Shown: one piece after another, positions 8,434-16,863 of the stretch
Position numbering within the stretch: position 1 is the first letter of the stretch
Layout: each line of letters opens with the position of its first letter
Assembly (NCBI GenBank): GCA_023441965.1
Contig: JAEZNB010000010.1
Span: 54,418 to 118,417 of the forward strand
Length of the DNA: 64,000 bases
Reading direction: 5' to 3'
DNA from: Bacillota bacterium
GTDB lineage: Bacteria > Bacillota > Clostridia > Lachnospirales > Lachnospiraceae
Notes under the pieces: generated by a model
What the model was told of the DNA's origin: nothing
Database searches by the model: none
The model's input: the letters and a program-made list of their open reading frames with translations, nothing else
Made by a program: the position numbers and the translations under genes

Positions 8434-9297
8434 CTAGCCCTTATCCCGGTCTATATCCCTATGCTCCACCTTCAGACCGTATTCCGTATCGTTCAGCCTT
8501 CCGGCCAGCTCCCGGACCAGGGTGACCGACCGATGCTTTCCTCCGGTGCAGCCAATGCTTACCACCAGCTGATTCTTTCCCTCCGATATGTAGTGAGGGA
8601 TTAAGAACTGGAGCATGTCCGTCATTTTATCGAGAAATTCCTGAGCCACTTCGTTGGTCATAATATATTGTACGACCTCCGGCTCCATGCCTGTCTTTGC
8701 CTTCAGGTCGGGCACATAATAGGGGTTTGGCAGGAAACGGACATCAAATACCAGGTCCGAATCTACGGGAATGCCGTATTTGAAGCCAAAGGATACCAGG
8801 GTCAGGATAAAATTGCTGAACTTCTCATCCTTTACATAGATTTTATAGATCTGCTGCTTCAGCTCCCGAATCAGCAGATGGCTGGTATCTATGATGACAT
8901 CCGCCTTTTTTCTTAAGAAATCCAGCTCTTCCCTCTCTAGCTCTATCCCTTTATCCACTCGTCCCGCTCCGGACAGAGGATGGGTTCTCCTGGTTTCCTT
9001 ATAGCGTTTTACCAGAACCTCCGGTGCGCAGTCTAAGAAGAGAATTTCATAGGATACCTTGGCCCGCTTCAGATCCTGCAGGACATGGTCCAGCTCCTTT
9101 AAGGGCAAGCCACTCCGGATGTCCAGACCAAGTGCCACCTTTTCCTGATTCCCCTTCGATATCTTCAGACTGACAAATCTCTTGACCAGCTGGATGGGCA
9201 GATTATCCACACAGAAATAGCCTGCATCCTCAAGCATGTTTAAAACAGAGCTTTTCCCTGCACCGGACATGCCGGTTACAATGACAAATCTCATCAT
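8434..9297 (-). CDS. rapZ: RNase adapter / nucleotide-binding protein RapZ (YvcJ)
   Basis: A 287-residue P-loop protein. The Walker A motif GMSGAGKS is at residues ~9-16, with FCVDNLP after it; the C-terminal domain carries GCTGGKHRSV, typical of the family. RapZ in Enterobacteria controls glucosamine-6-phosphate synthase through small RNAs, while YvcJ in Bacillus is a GTPase of less clear role; which applies here cannot be read from sequence. The ATG at 9297 has an AGAGG site 7 bases away; a second Met follows immediately. It sits between murB and whiA in the operon. Confidence 0.95.
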   Translation of the reverse strand: MMRFVIVTGMSGAGKSSVLNMLEDAGYFCVDNLPIQLVKRFVSLKISKGNQEKVALGLDIRSGLPLKELDHVLQDLKRAKVSYEILFLDCAPEVLVKRYKETRRTHPLSGAGRVDKGIELEREELDFLRKKADVIIDTSHLLIRELKQQIYKIYVKDEKFSNFILTLVSFGFKYGIPVDSDLVFDVRFLPNPYYVPDLKAKTGMEPEVVQYIMTNEVAQEFLDKMTDMLQFLIPHYISEGKNQLVVSIGCTGGKHRSVTLVRELAGRLNDTEYGLKVEHRDIDRDKG

Positions 9298-9357
9298 ATC
9301 TGATCCTCTCCGGTCAGGCTGTCCTCGAGTCCTGCATGTGGTCCCAAGCTTCCCAGC

Positions 9358-10308
9358 CTACCCATGTATCTCATTATCAAGTCTGCATTCTGAGGCATCA
9401 AAGCCCAGAAGCTTCACCTCCGGCTCCAGCTTCACTCCAAACCGCTCCTCTACGACCTGTGTTACCTCCTTGATCAGGGCCAGAAATTCTCCGGCTGTAG
9501 CAGTTCCCTGATTAATCAGGAAACCGCAGTGCTTCTCGGATACCTGCGCCCCTCCTAAGGTATGGCCCCGTAAGCCGGCATCATGGATCAGCTTACCGGC
9601 GAAATAACCGGCAGGTCTTTTGAAGGTACTTCCGGCACTGTATCTGTCTAAGGGCTGCTTCTCCCTCCGAAGTGCGTTCAGCTCCTTGATTTTTCCTATG
9701 ATTTCATTATAATTTCCAGTCCTGAAGCCCATTGTCGCATCGATGACGATGAGCTTCTCCTTCTGCAGCAGACTGCTCCGGTATCCCAGCTGCAGCTCCT
9801 CCTTGCTTAAGCTGTGTATGTTCCCCTCCTGATCCATCACTCTGGCAGATAGGATACACTGCTTCATCTCTCCGTCATAAGCTCCTGCATTCATAGTGAC
9901 AGCACCGCCCAGGGTTCCGGGTATTCCGCCGGCAAACTCAAAGCCGGTCAGACTATGTCCTGCAATCTCATTGGCAAGCTTAGATAGAAGTATCCCTGCT
10001 TGGGCAGTTACGATACCGTCCTCACCGACCTTTAGCTTTGAAAAATTCTCACCTAACTTAATCACCACACCTCGGTAGCCCGAATCGGCTACCAGCAGAT
10101 TACTGCCATTCCCCATGATATAATAGGGGAGCTTCTGCTGTCTGCATAGCTGAAGCACTGCTTTTATCTCTTCTTCCTCTGCAGGAAGTATCATATAATC
10201 CACTTCTCCACCGATATGAAGAGAGGTATGCTTCTCCATTCTTTCCTTTACCAGGATCCGCTCAGCAGGTAATATCTGATATAACTGAAGTAATAATTGA
10301 TCCTCCAA
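9358..10308 (-). CDS. murB: UDP-N-acetylmuramate dehydrogenase MurB (TTG start)
   Basis: This flavoenzyme reduces UDP-GlcNAc-enolpyruvate to UDP-MurNAc in peptidoglycan synthesis. FAD-binding segments (MGNGSNLLVADSGYRG, GIPGTLGGAVTMNAGAY) and the catalytic serine region YSAGSTFKRP are present. An ATG lies further upstream at 10341 but has only a weak ribosome site. The TTG at 10308 has AGGAGG six bases upstream and gives an N-terminus of usual family length (about 316 residues), so TTG is preferred. The gene follows glk by 55 bp. Confidence 0.93.
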   Translation of the reverse strand: MEDQLLLQLYQILPAERILVKERMEKHTSLHIGGEVDYMILPAEEEEIKAVLQLCRQQKLPYYIMGNGSNLLVADSGYRGVVIKLGENFSKLKVGEDGIVTAQAGILLSKLANEIAGHSLTGFEFAGGIPGTLGGAVTMNAGAYDGEMKQCILSARVMDQEGNIHSLSKEELQLGYRSSLLQKEKLIVIDATMGFRTGNYNEIIGKIKELNALRREKQPLDRYSAGSTFKRPAGYFAGKLIHDAGLRGHTLGGAQVSEKHCGFLINQGTATAGEFLALIKEVTQVVEERFGVKLEPEVKLLGFDASECRLDNEIHG

Positions 10309-10363
10309 GGCTGACCTCCTATATAAACTGTCCTTATGCATAATTCACTTTATTCCGCAGCCT

Positions 10364-11308
10364 TTATTTTGATGCCAGGATCAGTCTCGCGCTTCCATAG
10401 ATTCCGGCGTCATTTCCCAATGCAGCCAGACGGAATTCCTTATTCTTTAAGGCATTCATTACATTTTTCTCATAATACTTCTTCACCGTATCCGTAAGGA
10501 TAGCTCCGGCTTTGGATACACCTCCGCCGATGACGAATACCTGAGGATCGATGACCTGAGCGATGTGGGAACAGGCCATGCCCAGATATCTGCAGGCTTC
10601 CTCTACAGCCTTAAGGGCAAATGCATCCCCTGCTATGGCCGCATCAAAAACCATCTTTGCACTAAGCTCCCTGGCTCCACGGAGAGCACTCCGTTCCTTG
10701 GAAGCAGCTAACCTTCCTTTTGTAATTCTGACGATTCCCGTTGCAGAAGCATACTGCTCCAGACAGCCGGTCTTGCCACAACCGCAACGGTCTCTTTCTC
10801 CTTCATTGACGAGGATATGGCCGATTTCTCCTGCGGCTCCGTTGCTGCCTGCCAATATATTGCCATTCAGAATAATGCCTCCACCTACTCCTGTGCCGAG
10901 GGTGATGAGGACCATATTCTGATATCCCTTACCGCTTCCCTGCCATTGCTCGCCAAGAGCGGCAACATTGGCATCATTGCCTGCCTTAACCCGAAATCCG
11001 GTCAGCTCCTTCAGCTCTTCTTCTATATTAAAATGTCCCAAACCCAAATTCGGAAGCTCCAGGACTTCTCCGTTGTCCTTCACCGGGCCGGGGACCCCAA
11101 CTCCGATTCCCGTGAGCTCTTCCGTCTTCAGACCCAGCTCGCGTATCTTATCCTGAATGAATGCTGCCACATCCTTCAGAATATCCTTACCGTTACCGGT
11201 TCTTTTAGTCGCAAAGCTCCATTTATTCAGAAGCTCTCCATCAGAGGTGAACAAGCCCACCTTCACGGCTGTTCCTCCGATATCCACTCCAAAGCACAAC
11301 TGTTTCAT
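10364..11308 (-). CDS. glk: ROK-family glucokinase
   Basis: A sugar kinase of the ROK family, about 314 residues, that phosphorylates glucose with ATP. It shows the phosphate-binding N-terminus GVDIGGTAVKVGLF, the GTGVGGGI loop and the ROK zinc site CGCGKTGCLEQYAS. The ATG at 11308 has AGGTGA eight bases upstream and leaves a 4-bp gap after hprK; a GTG at 11320 would overlap hprK by 8 bp and is less likely. Its position between hprK and murB links glucose phosphorylation with HPr(Ser) kinase in one transcript. Confidence 0.93.
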   Translation of the reverse strand: MKQLCFGVDIGGTAVKVGLFTSDGELLNKWSFATKRTGNGKDILKDVAAFIQDKIRELGLKTEELTGIGVGVPGPVKDNGEVLELPNLGLGHFNIEEELKELTGFRVKAGNDANVAALGEQWQGSGKGYQNMVLITLGTGVGGGIILNGNILAGSNGAAGEIGHILVNEGERDRCGCGKTGCLEQYASATGIVRITKGRLAASKERSALRGARELSAKMVFDAAIAGDAFALKAVEEACRYLGMACSHIAQVIDPQVFVIGGGVSKAGAILTDTVKKYYEKNVMNALKNKEFRLAALGNDAGIYGSARLILASK

Positions 11309-11312
11309 CTTA

Positions 11313-12239
11313 TTAATCACCTTTCCTCAGGTTATCGGTCACTCTGTTGTAAAGCTCCTGGGCAGCATTGTAGCCCATCTTCTTCTGACGGTAATTCACA
11401 GCAGCCGATTCACAGATGATTGCCAGGTTTCTGCCCGGACGGATGGGGATGGAGTGACATACAATCTTATTTCCAAGGAACTCTATATAAGACTCCTCCA
11501 GACCAAACCTGTCGTACTGCTTGTCCCTGTTCCATTCCTCCAGTTTGATGACAAGATCGATTGCCTGCGTATTCTTCACGCTCTCCACACCAAACAGGGT
11601 CTTGACATTGATGATACCAATCCCCCGCAGTTCTATAAAATGTCTGGTAATATCGGGAGAGGATCCGATCAGGGTTTCATCACTGACCTTCTTAATCTCT
11701 ACCACATCATCGGCTACGAGACGATGACCTCTCTTAATTAACTCCAAGGCGGCTTCGCTCTTTCCGATACCGCTCTCACCCATGATCAGGATACCTTCAC
11801 CATAAACATCAACCAGAACTCCATGAATCGCGATCCGGGGTGCCAGCTCTACGTTCAGCCAACGAATCACCTCCGCCATAAAGGAAGAAGTGGTTTTACA
11901 GGTCCGAAGCAACGGTACCTCCATCTCAATTGCCAGCTGAATAAAATCCTCCGGTATCTCCATACTTCTGCAGAATACGATACAGGGAACCTTACATTCC
12001 ATCAGTCTTTTGAATATTTTCAGCTGTTCTTCCCGCTGAAGCTGATGCATATAGGCCTGCTCCACATGACCGATGACCTGGACCCGTTCTGAATCAAAGT
12101 GGTCATAAAAGCCTGCCAGCTGCAGGGCCGGTCTGTTGACGTCCGGCTGGGAAATCTTAATACTCTTGATATCAATCTCCGGAGTACAATTCTCCAGATT
12201 CATCTTTTCAATCAGACGAACCAGTTCTACCGTATACAT
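11313..12239 (-). CDS. hprK: HPr kinase/phosphorylase
   Basis: This bifunctional enzyme phosphorylates and dephosphorylates Ser-46 of HPr and Crh, the central switch of carbon catabolite repression in Firmicutes. It has 308 residues: an N-terminal regulatory domain and a C-terminal kinase domain with Walker A GESGIGKS at 154-161, RGHRLVADD, and the family signature ELRGIGIINV near 204. GGAGG precedes the start. It is encoded in the same operon as the Crh-like protein at 7183-7437, a likely substrate that keeps Ser-46. Confidence 0.97.
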   Translation of the reverse strand: MYTVELVRLIEKMNLENCTPEIDIKSIKISQPDVNRPALQLAGFYDHFDSERVQVIGHVEQAYMHQLQREEQLKIFKRLMECKVPCIVFCRSMEIPEDFIQLAIEMEVPLLRTCKTTSSFMAEVIRWLNVELAPRIAIHGVLVDVYGEGILIMGESGIGKSEAALELIKRGHRLVADDVVEIKKVSDETLIGSSPDITRHFIELRGIGIINVKTLFGVESVKNTQAIDLVIKLEEWNRDKQYDRFGLEESYIEFLGNKIVCHSIPIRPGRNLAIICESAAVNYRQKKMGYNAAQELYNRVTDNLRKGD

Positions 12240-12331
12240 ATAAATCCTCCATTCTGCAAGCCTCCCAGTCCCTCCGGCTCACGCTCTTCCTCTTATTCTA
12301 TCATTTTCTTCAGGCACTGTAAATGCCTACA

Positions 12332-14200
12332 TCACCTTGCGTCCTTGTGGAAAAATTCATATACCTCTTCAGCAGCCTTCCGGTTCATGGCCGGTACCTG
12401 CATGATATCCTCAATCTCTGCTGCCTGAATGGCCTCCAGAGATTTGAAATGCTTCATCAGAGCCCGTCTGCGGGTGGGACCGATTCCACTGATATCATCC
12501 AGAATCGAATGCACCTGCTGCTTCTGTCTAAGGGACCTATGGTATTCTATGGCGAAACGGTGAGTCTCGTCCTGAATTCTGGTAATCAGGTGGAAGAGCT
12601 CACTGCTTTTATTGATCGGTAGCTCCTCATTCTCATAATAAAGCCCTCTGGTTCTGTGATTGTCATCCTTCACCATGCCGCATACGGCAATATTTAACTT
12701 TAATTCTTCAAGCACCCTTAGGGCAACACCTACCTGTCCCTTACCACCGTCCATCAGGATCAGATCCGGATATTTGGTAAAGCTGCCTAAGGCTTCATCC
12801 AGCTTCTTGTCCCGCAGCTCCTCCTGCTCCTTCATTCCGTGAAGGAAACGCCTGGTCAGCATCTCATACATGGCAGCATAATCGTCCGGACCGTGGAGGG
12901 TCTTCATCTTGAATTTGCGGTAGTCAGCCCTCTTCGGTTTCCCCTTCTCATAAACCACCATGGAGCCTACGGTCTCAAAGCCGGCGGTATTGGAGATATC
13001 AAAGGATTCGATCCGACTGATCACAGGGAGCTTAAGATAATCCGCCAGCTCCTCCAGGGCTCCTGTTGTCCTGGCTTCCTCCCTCTTGATCTTCTCCACA
13101 TCCTGGGACAACACCAGCTCTGCGTTCTTTCTGGCCAGCTCTACCAGCTTCTCCTTATCCCCCTTCTTGGGAACCTTCAGATATACCTTCTGACCCCTTC
13201 TGGAACCAAGCCAATCCGCAATCAGGTCTTCCTCCTCCAGCTCGGAGCCCAGGAAGATTTCCTTGGGGATATAAGGTGTTCCGGCATAGAACTGCTTCAC
13301 GAAGCTGGTCATCACCTGACTGTCCGGCTCCCCTTCGACACCGCTTAGGTGGAAATGATCCCTTCCGATCAGCTTCCCTCCCCGGATAAAGAAGGTCTGT
13401 ACAACCGCTTCGTCCTTGTCCCTGGCAAAGGCAATAATATCCCTGTCCCCCTGGTCTGTGTTCGTTATCTTCTGCTTGCTTACGATCTGCTTCACGCTGC
13501 TTAAGAGATCTCTTAATTGGGCGGCCTTTTCAAACTCCAGGTTTTCTGCGGCTTCCTTCATCCTGTCCTCCAGCATCTTTACTACTCTGCTGTAGTTGCC
13601 GCCCAGGAATTCCATGACCTCATTGATATTGGCTCCGTAATCCTCCTCCGAGATGTAGCCCTGACAGGGAGCATCACACTGCCCCATATGATAATAGAGG
13701 CAGGGCCTTTCTTTTCCGATATCTCTGGGAAGATTCCGGTTGCAGGTTCTGATTTTATATATTTTCCGAAGCAGCTCCAGAATATCCTTCACAGCACCGG
13801 CACTGGGATAAGGACCGAAGTACTTGGCTTTATCCTTCTTTAATTCCCGGGAAAAGAGAACTCTGGGATAGGCTTCGTTCACCGTGACACGGATGTAGGG
13901 ATAGGTCTTGTCATCCTTCAGCATGGTATTATACTTGGGCCGATGCTCCTTAATCAGGTTATTCTCCAGAACCAGAGCCTCTACCTCGGAATCCGTGATG
14001 ATATACTCAAAATGGTCGATATGGTCCACCATCTGCTGAATCTTGGGCGTAAGGTTACGGCTGTTCTGAAAATACTGCCTTACCCGGTTTTTCAGAACAA
14101 CAGCCTTTCCCACATAGAGGATGGCATCCATCTTATCCCTCATAATATAAACCCCGGGCTTAGCCGGGAGCTTCTTTAATTCTTCTTCTATATCAAACAT
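12332..14200 (-). CDS. uvrC: Excinuclease ABC subunit C
   Basis: The UvrC nuclease makes the dual incisions in nucleotide-excision repair. 622 residues: GIY-YIG nuclease domain at the N-terminus (PGVYIMRDK, ILYVGKA), a zinc-like cysteine cluster (CNRNLPRDIGKERPCLYY with later CDAPC), a UVR motif near 200-240, the RNase H-like endonuclease domain (ESFDISNTAG, LILMDGGKGQV) and a C-terminal helix-hairpin-helix (LDDISGIGPTRRRALMKHF). It is the first gene of the operon that runs on through hprK, glk, murB, rapZ, whiA and the Crh-like gene. Confidence 0.97.
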   Translation of the reverse strand: MFDIEEELKKLPAKPGVYIMRDKMDAILYVGKAVVLKNRVRQYFQNSRNLTPKIQQMVDHIDHFEYIITDSEVEALVLENNLIKEHRPKYNTMLKDDKTYPYIRVTVNEAYPRVLFSRELKKDKAKYFGPYPSAGAVKDILELLRKIYKIRTCNRNLPRDIGKERPCLYYHMGQCDAPCQGYISEEDYGANINEVMEFLGGNYSRVVKMLEDRMKEAAENLEFEKAAQLRDLLSSVKQIVSKQKITNTDQGDRDIIAFARDKDEAVVQTFFIRGGKLIGRDHFHLSGVEGEPDSQVMTSFVKQFYAGTPYIPKEIFLGSELEEEDLIADWLGSRRGQKVYLKVPKKGDKEKLVELARKNAELVLSQDVEKIKREEARTTGALEELADYLKLPVISRIESFDISNTAGFETVGSMVVYEKGKPKRADYRKFKMKTLHGPDDYAAMYEMLTRRFLHGMKEQEELRDKKLDEALGSFTKYPDLILMDGGKGQVGVALRVLEELKLNIAVCGMVKDDNHRTRGLYYENEELPINKSSELFHLITRIQDETHRFAIEYHRSLRQKQQVHSILDDISGIGPTRRRALMKHFKSLEAIQAAEIEDIMQVPAMNRKAAEEVYEFFHKDAR

Positions 14201-14262
14201 GTTTCTCTCCTCATGTTAAAGACATGGTACACACTGATGCAAATACGTATTATTCTATCAAA

Positions 14263-14291
14263 ATTGTAAGACCTTTGATAGTCTTTGTCAA
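14263..14291 (-). promoter_or_regulatory. Strong sigma-A promoter for the uvrC-hprK-crh operon
   Basis: On the minus strand a perfect TTGACA is followed after exactly 17 bp by TACAAT. It lies 63 bp upstream of the uvrC start. No comparably good promoter was found before the later genes of the block, so it probably drives the whole operon. Confidence 0.8.
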
Positions 14292-14332
14292 TGAATATGA
14301 GACAGGGAAAAAGTCCGTGGGCCGAACCCAAG

Positions 14333-14461
14333 GGGCTGTTTCATATTAGTCATCAAGAAATACCAGAGGCTCCCTATATGCTCCCTCACAACTAGTGTAA
14401 CAAGTTGTGAGGGAGCATATAGGGGCCTCTGGTACCAACATGCTATATTGTGAAACAGCCC
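14333..14461. mobile_element. 129-bp palindromic element (MITE-like) after ftsH
   Basis: Terminal inverted repeats GGGCTGTTTCA (14333-14343) and TGAAACAGCCC (14451-14461) match perfectly. Inside, 14361-14393 pairs with the segment ending at 14433 over about 32 bp with a single bulged base and a loop of about 8 bases. GGGCTGTTTCA-like ends resemble those of some insertion-sequence families (general knowledge, not searched). No coding capacity and no clear target duplication were seen. It sits 10 bp after the ftsH stop and has no following T tract, so it is not a classic terminator, although it may end or stabilise the ftsH transcript. Confidence 0.7.
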
Positions 14462-14470
14462 TATCTATAT

Positions 14471-16384
14471 TTAGATCTCATGATTCTCTTCTTCGGCTTC
14501 CTTGTTATCTTCGACAGGAATGCCCTTCACCTCGCGGTAGATCTTCATGAACTCTTCTCCGGTAATGGTCTCCTTACTGATCAGATATTCCGCAATCTTA
14601 TCCAGAACCTCTCTGTTATCCTTCAGAAGGCCTTCCGCCTTCTCGTAACAGCTCTTTAAGATCGCCATGACCTCCTGGTCAATCTCGCCTGCTGTCTGCT
14701 CACCGCAATGCAACACCGGTCTTCCGTCCAGGTATTTGCTCTCCACGGATTCCAGACCCATCAGGCCAAATTTCTCTGACATACCATATTGGGTTACCAT
14801 GGCTCTTGCCAGGGAGGTCGCCTTCTCGATATCATTGGAGGCTCCGGTGGTGATGGAGCCGAAGATCAGCTTCTCAGCAGCCCGGCCACCATACAGGGTT
14901 ACGATACGAGCCATAATTTCATCCTGGCTCATCAGGTATTTCTCCTCCTCGGGCACCTGCATGACATAGCCCAGAGAGCCCATGGTTCTCGGAACGATCG
15001 TAATCTTCTGGACCGGCTCCGCATGCTTCTCCAGAGCGGTTACCAGCGCATGCCCTACCTCATGGTAAGCCACGATTCTCTTCTCTTCCTTACTTAAGAT
15101 TCTATCCTTCTTCTCCTTACCGGCGATGACTACCTCCACCGATTCGAAGAGATCCTCCTGGGTAACAACGGTTCTGCCCTGCTTTACTGCCAGAATGGCA
15201 GCCTCATTGATCATATTGGCAAGATCGGAGCCTACGGCCCCGCTGGTAGCGCGGGCAATGGCCTCCAGATCTACGGAATCATGCATCAGTACATTCTTGG
15301 AATGTACCTTCAGGATATCCACACGGCCCTTGAAGTCCGGCTTATCTACGATAATTCTCCGGTCAAAACGACCCGGACGAAGGAGCGCCTTATCCAGCAC
15401 CTCAGGGCGGTTGGTAGCACCGAGAACGACCAGACCCTTCGAGGAATCGAAGCCATCCATATTGGAAAGCAGCTGATTTAAGGTCTGCTCTCTTTCATCA
15501 TTTCCTCCCCCATAATGGGAGTCCCTGCTCTTACCGATGGCATCGATCTCATCGATGAAGATAATACAGGGAGCACTCTGCTGAGCCTGCTTGAATAAGT
15601 CTCTTACCCTGGAAGCACCGACACCGACAAACATCTCCACGAAGTCCGAGCCGGACAGGGAGAAGAAGGGTACCTTCGCCTCACCGGCTACCGCCTTCGC
15701 AAGTAAGGTCTTACCGGTTCCCGGAGGTCCAACGAGCAGGGCACCCTTGGGCAGCTTCGCTCCGATTCTGGTATACTTCGCAGGATTATGGAGAAAGTCA
15801 ACAATCTCTGTCAGGGATTCCTTTGCTTCCTCCTGACCTGCCACATCCTTAAAGGTTACACCGGTCTGTTTCTCCACATAGACCTTGGCATTGCTCTTAC
15901 CGACGCCCATAACTCCGCCACTGTTCTTGGAGATGGCCTTGAAGAGGAACCACATGACCACATAGATCAGGACGAAGGGTAATAACATAGAGATGATGCT
16001 GTCTATGATGGAGTTACGGTTATCTATGACCTGCTGCTTATAAATCGTGTTATACTTATCATTCGCCGCCTTCAGCTTGGGAAATAAATCGGCATCATAA
16101 GCGGAATTATATCCGGTATAATAGGTAATATCAAAGCTTTCATTCGGTTGAACTGTCGGTACAAACTTAATTCTGTCAGGCTGGATGACTACGGACTTGA
16201 CTTTACCCCCATCCAGCATATCCATAAATTCATTATAGGTTACTTCTTTATTCGTGCTCTCCCTGATCTGATCCTGAACCATGGAAAACATATACCAGAG
16301 AAAGATCGCAGATATCAGTGTGATGATAATCGCTGTACGATTCGGTATACCGTTCTTGTTCGGCTTGTTGTTCTTATTATCCAT
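14471..16384 (-). CDS. ftsH: ATP-dependent zinc metalloprotease FtsH
   Basis: Membrane AAA+ protease for membrane-protein quality control. Two membrane segments (IIITLISAIFLWYMFSMV and SMLLPFVLIYVVMWFLF) flank an extracellular domain. The AAA module has Walker A GPPGTGKT near residue 220, IIFIDEIDAIG and NRPEVLDKALLRPGRFDRR. The zinc protease motif is HEVGH (most relatives have HEAGH). The ATG at 16384 has GGAGG five bases upstream; that ribosome site lies inside the codons after an earlier ATG at 16396, which has none, so the later start is chosen (637 residues). Confidence 0.96.
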   Translation of the reverse strand: MDNKNNKPNKNGIPNRTAIIITLISAIFLWYMFSMVQDQIRESTNKEVTYNEFMDMLDGGKVKSVVIQPDRIKFVPTVQPNESFDITYYTGYNSAYDADLFPKLKAANDKYNTIYKQQVIDNRNSIIDSIISMLLPFVLIYVVMWFLFKAISKNSGGVMGVGKSNAKVYVEKQTGVTFKDVAGQEEAKESLTEIVDFLHNPAKYTRIGAKLPKGALLVGPPGTGKTLLAKAVAGEAKVPFFSLSGSDFVEMFVGVGASRVRDLFKQAQQSAPCIIFIDEIDAIGKSRDSHYGGGNDEREQTLNQLLSNMDGFDSSKGLVVLGATNRPEVLDKALLRPGRFDRRIIVDKPDFKGRVDILKVHSKNVLMHDSVDLEAIARATSGAVGSDLANMINEAAILAVKQGRTVVTQEDLFESVEVVIAGKEKKDRILSKEEKRIVAYHEVGHALVTALEKHAEPVQKITIVPRTMGSLGYVMQVPEEEKYLMSQDEIMARIVTLYGGRAAEKLIFGSITTGASNDIEKATSLARAMVTQYGMSEKFGLMGLESVESKYLDGRPVLHCGEQTAGEIDQEVMAILKSCYEKAEGLLKDNREVLDKIAEYLISKETITGEEFMKIYREVKGIPVEDNKEAEEENHEI

Positions 16385-16478
16385 TCTATCCTCCATTTCA
16401 GTTACTCTCTATCCAATGTGCATAAAGCACCAGCAAATGACGAATTCCTATATCTTCCATATAAAAACTGTATATTTC

Positions 16479-16507
16479 ATTATACCTATAGTCTTACCAT
16501 AAATCAA
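16479..16507 (-). promoter_or_regulatory. Sigma-A promoter for ftsH
   Basis: On the minus strand TTGATT is followed after 17 bp by a perfect TATAAT, about 95 bp upstream of the ftsH start codon. The tRNA-synthetase hpt/tilS neighbours often found before ftsH are not present; pyrG, transcribed the other way, lies upstream instead. Confidence 0.75.
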
Positions 16508-16616
16508 TAAAATTGTTCTTAAATTTCTGTGATGAAACTATGTTTTATATAGGGATTCCAGGTTTTCCAACGGTCCGCTATCCTGCCGGACCTAACGAAA
16601 AACTCTTATCTACTGT

Positions 16617-16645
16617 TTGACATCCGACATGGACTGTTGTATACT
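16617..16645 (+). promoter_or_regulatory. Sigma-A promoter for pyrG
   Basis: A perfect TTGACA, exactly 17 bp, then TATACT on the plus strand. The predicted transcription start is near 16652, leaving an untranslated leader of about 210 bases before the pyrG ATG. Confidence 0.8.
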
Positions 16646-16651
16646 ATAAAA

Positions 16652-16775
16652 ATATGAATATTACATCCAGCAAGGGAGCTGAGTTGGTTTAGGCCCGTAA
16701 GGAGCCTTTCTTAAAGTCCCTGCTTATGACGCCTTAGACCGAGGAATATCCTGCGTTTAGGGCGTTTTGTGTGTA
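16652..16775 (+). ncRNA. Structured pyrG leader with terminator-like hairpin
   Basis: Downstream of the promoter the leader can form a hairpin with GCAAGGGA pairing to TCCCTGC, and inside it AGGCCC-GTAA-GGAGCCT, a GNRA-loop stem with one bulged A. It is followed by a second stem, ACGCCTTAG with TTTAGGGCGT, ending in TTTT at about 16766. This is the layout of an attenuator or small RNA. It does not match the Bacillus pyrG leader, where a GGGC start and reiterated G addition operate, and I recognise no named riboswitch class. Confidence 0.45.
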
Positions 16776-16863
16776 TAGATCCACCGGAACGATGTATCAT
16801 AATAATATTATATGTTTGTGAAGAAAACAGTAACAACATCACACAGAAGGAGGAGGAGAAATT

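Noticed and set aside
14333..14461. Ordinary rho-independent terminator of ftsH
   Set aside because: No T tract follows either the outer or the inner stem, and the element has insertion-sequence-like ends.
16690..16725. SRP RNA-like segment in the pyrG leader (AGGCCCGTAAGGAGCC)
   Set aside because: It resembles the helix 8 loop only in part; the asymmetric loop bases of real SRP RNA are missing and a simple GNRA hairpin explains it.
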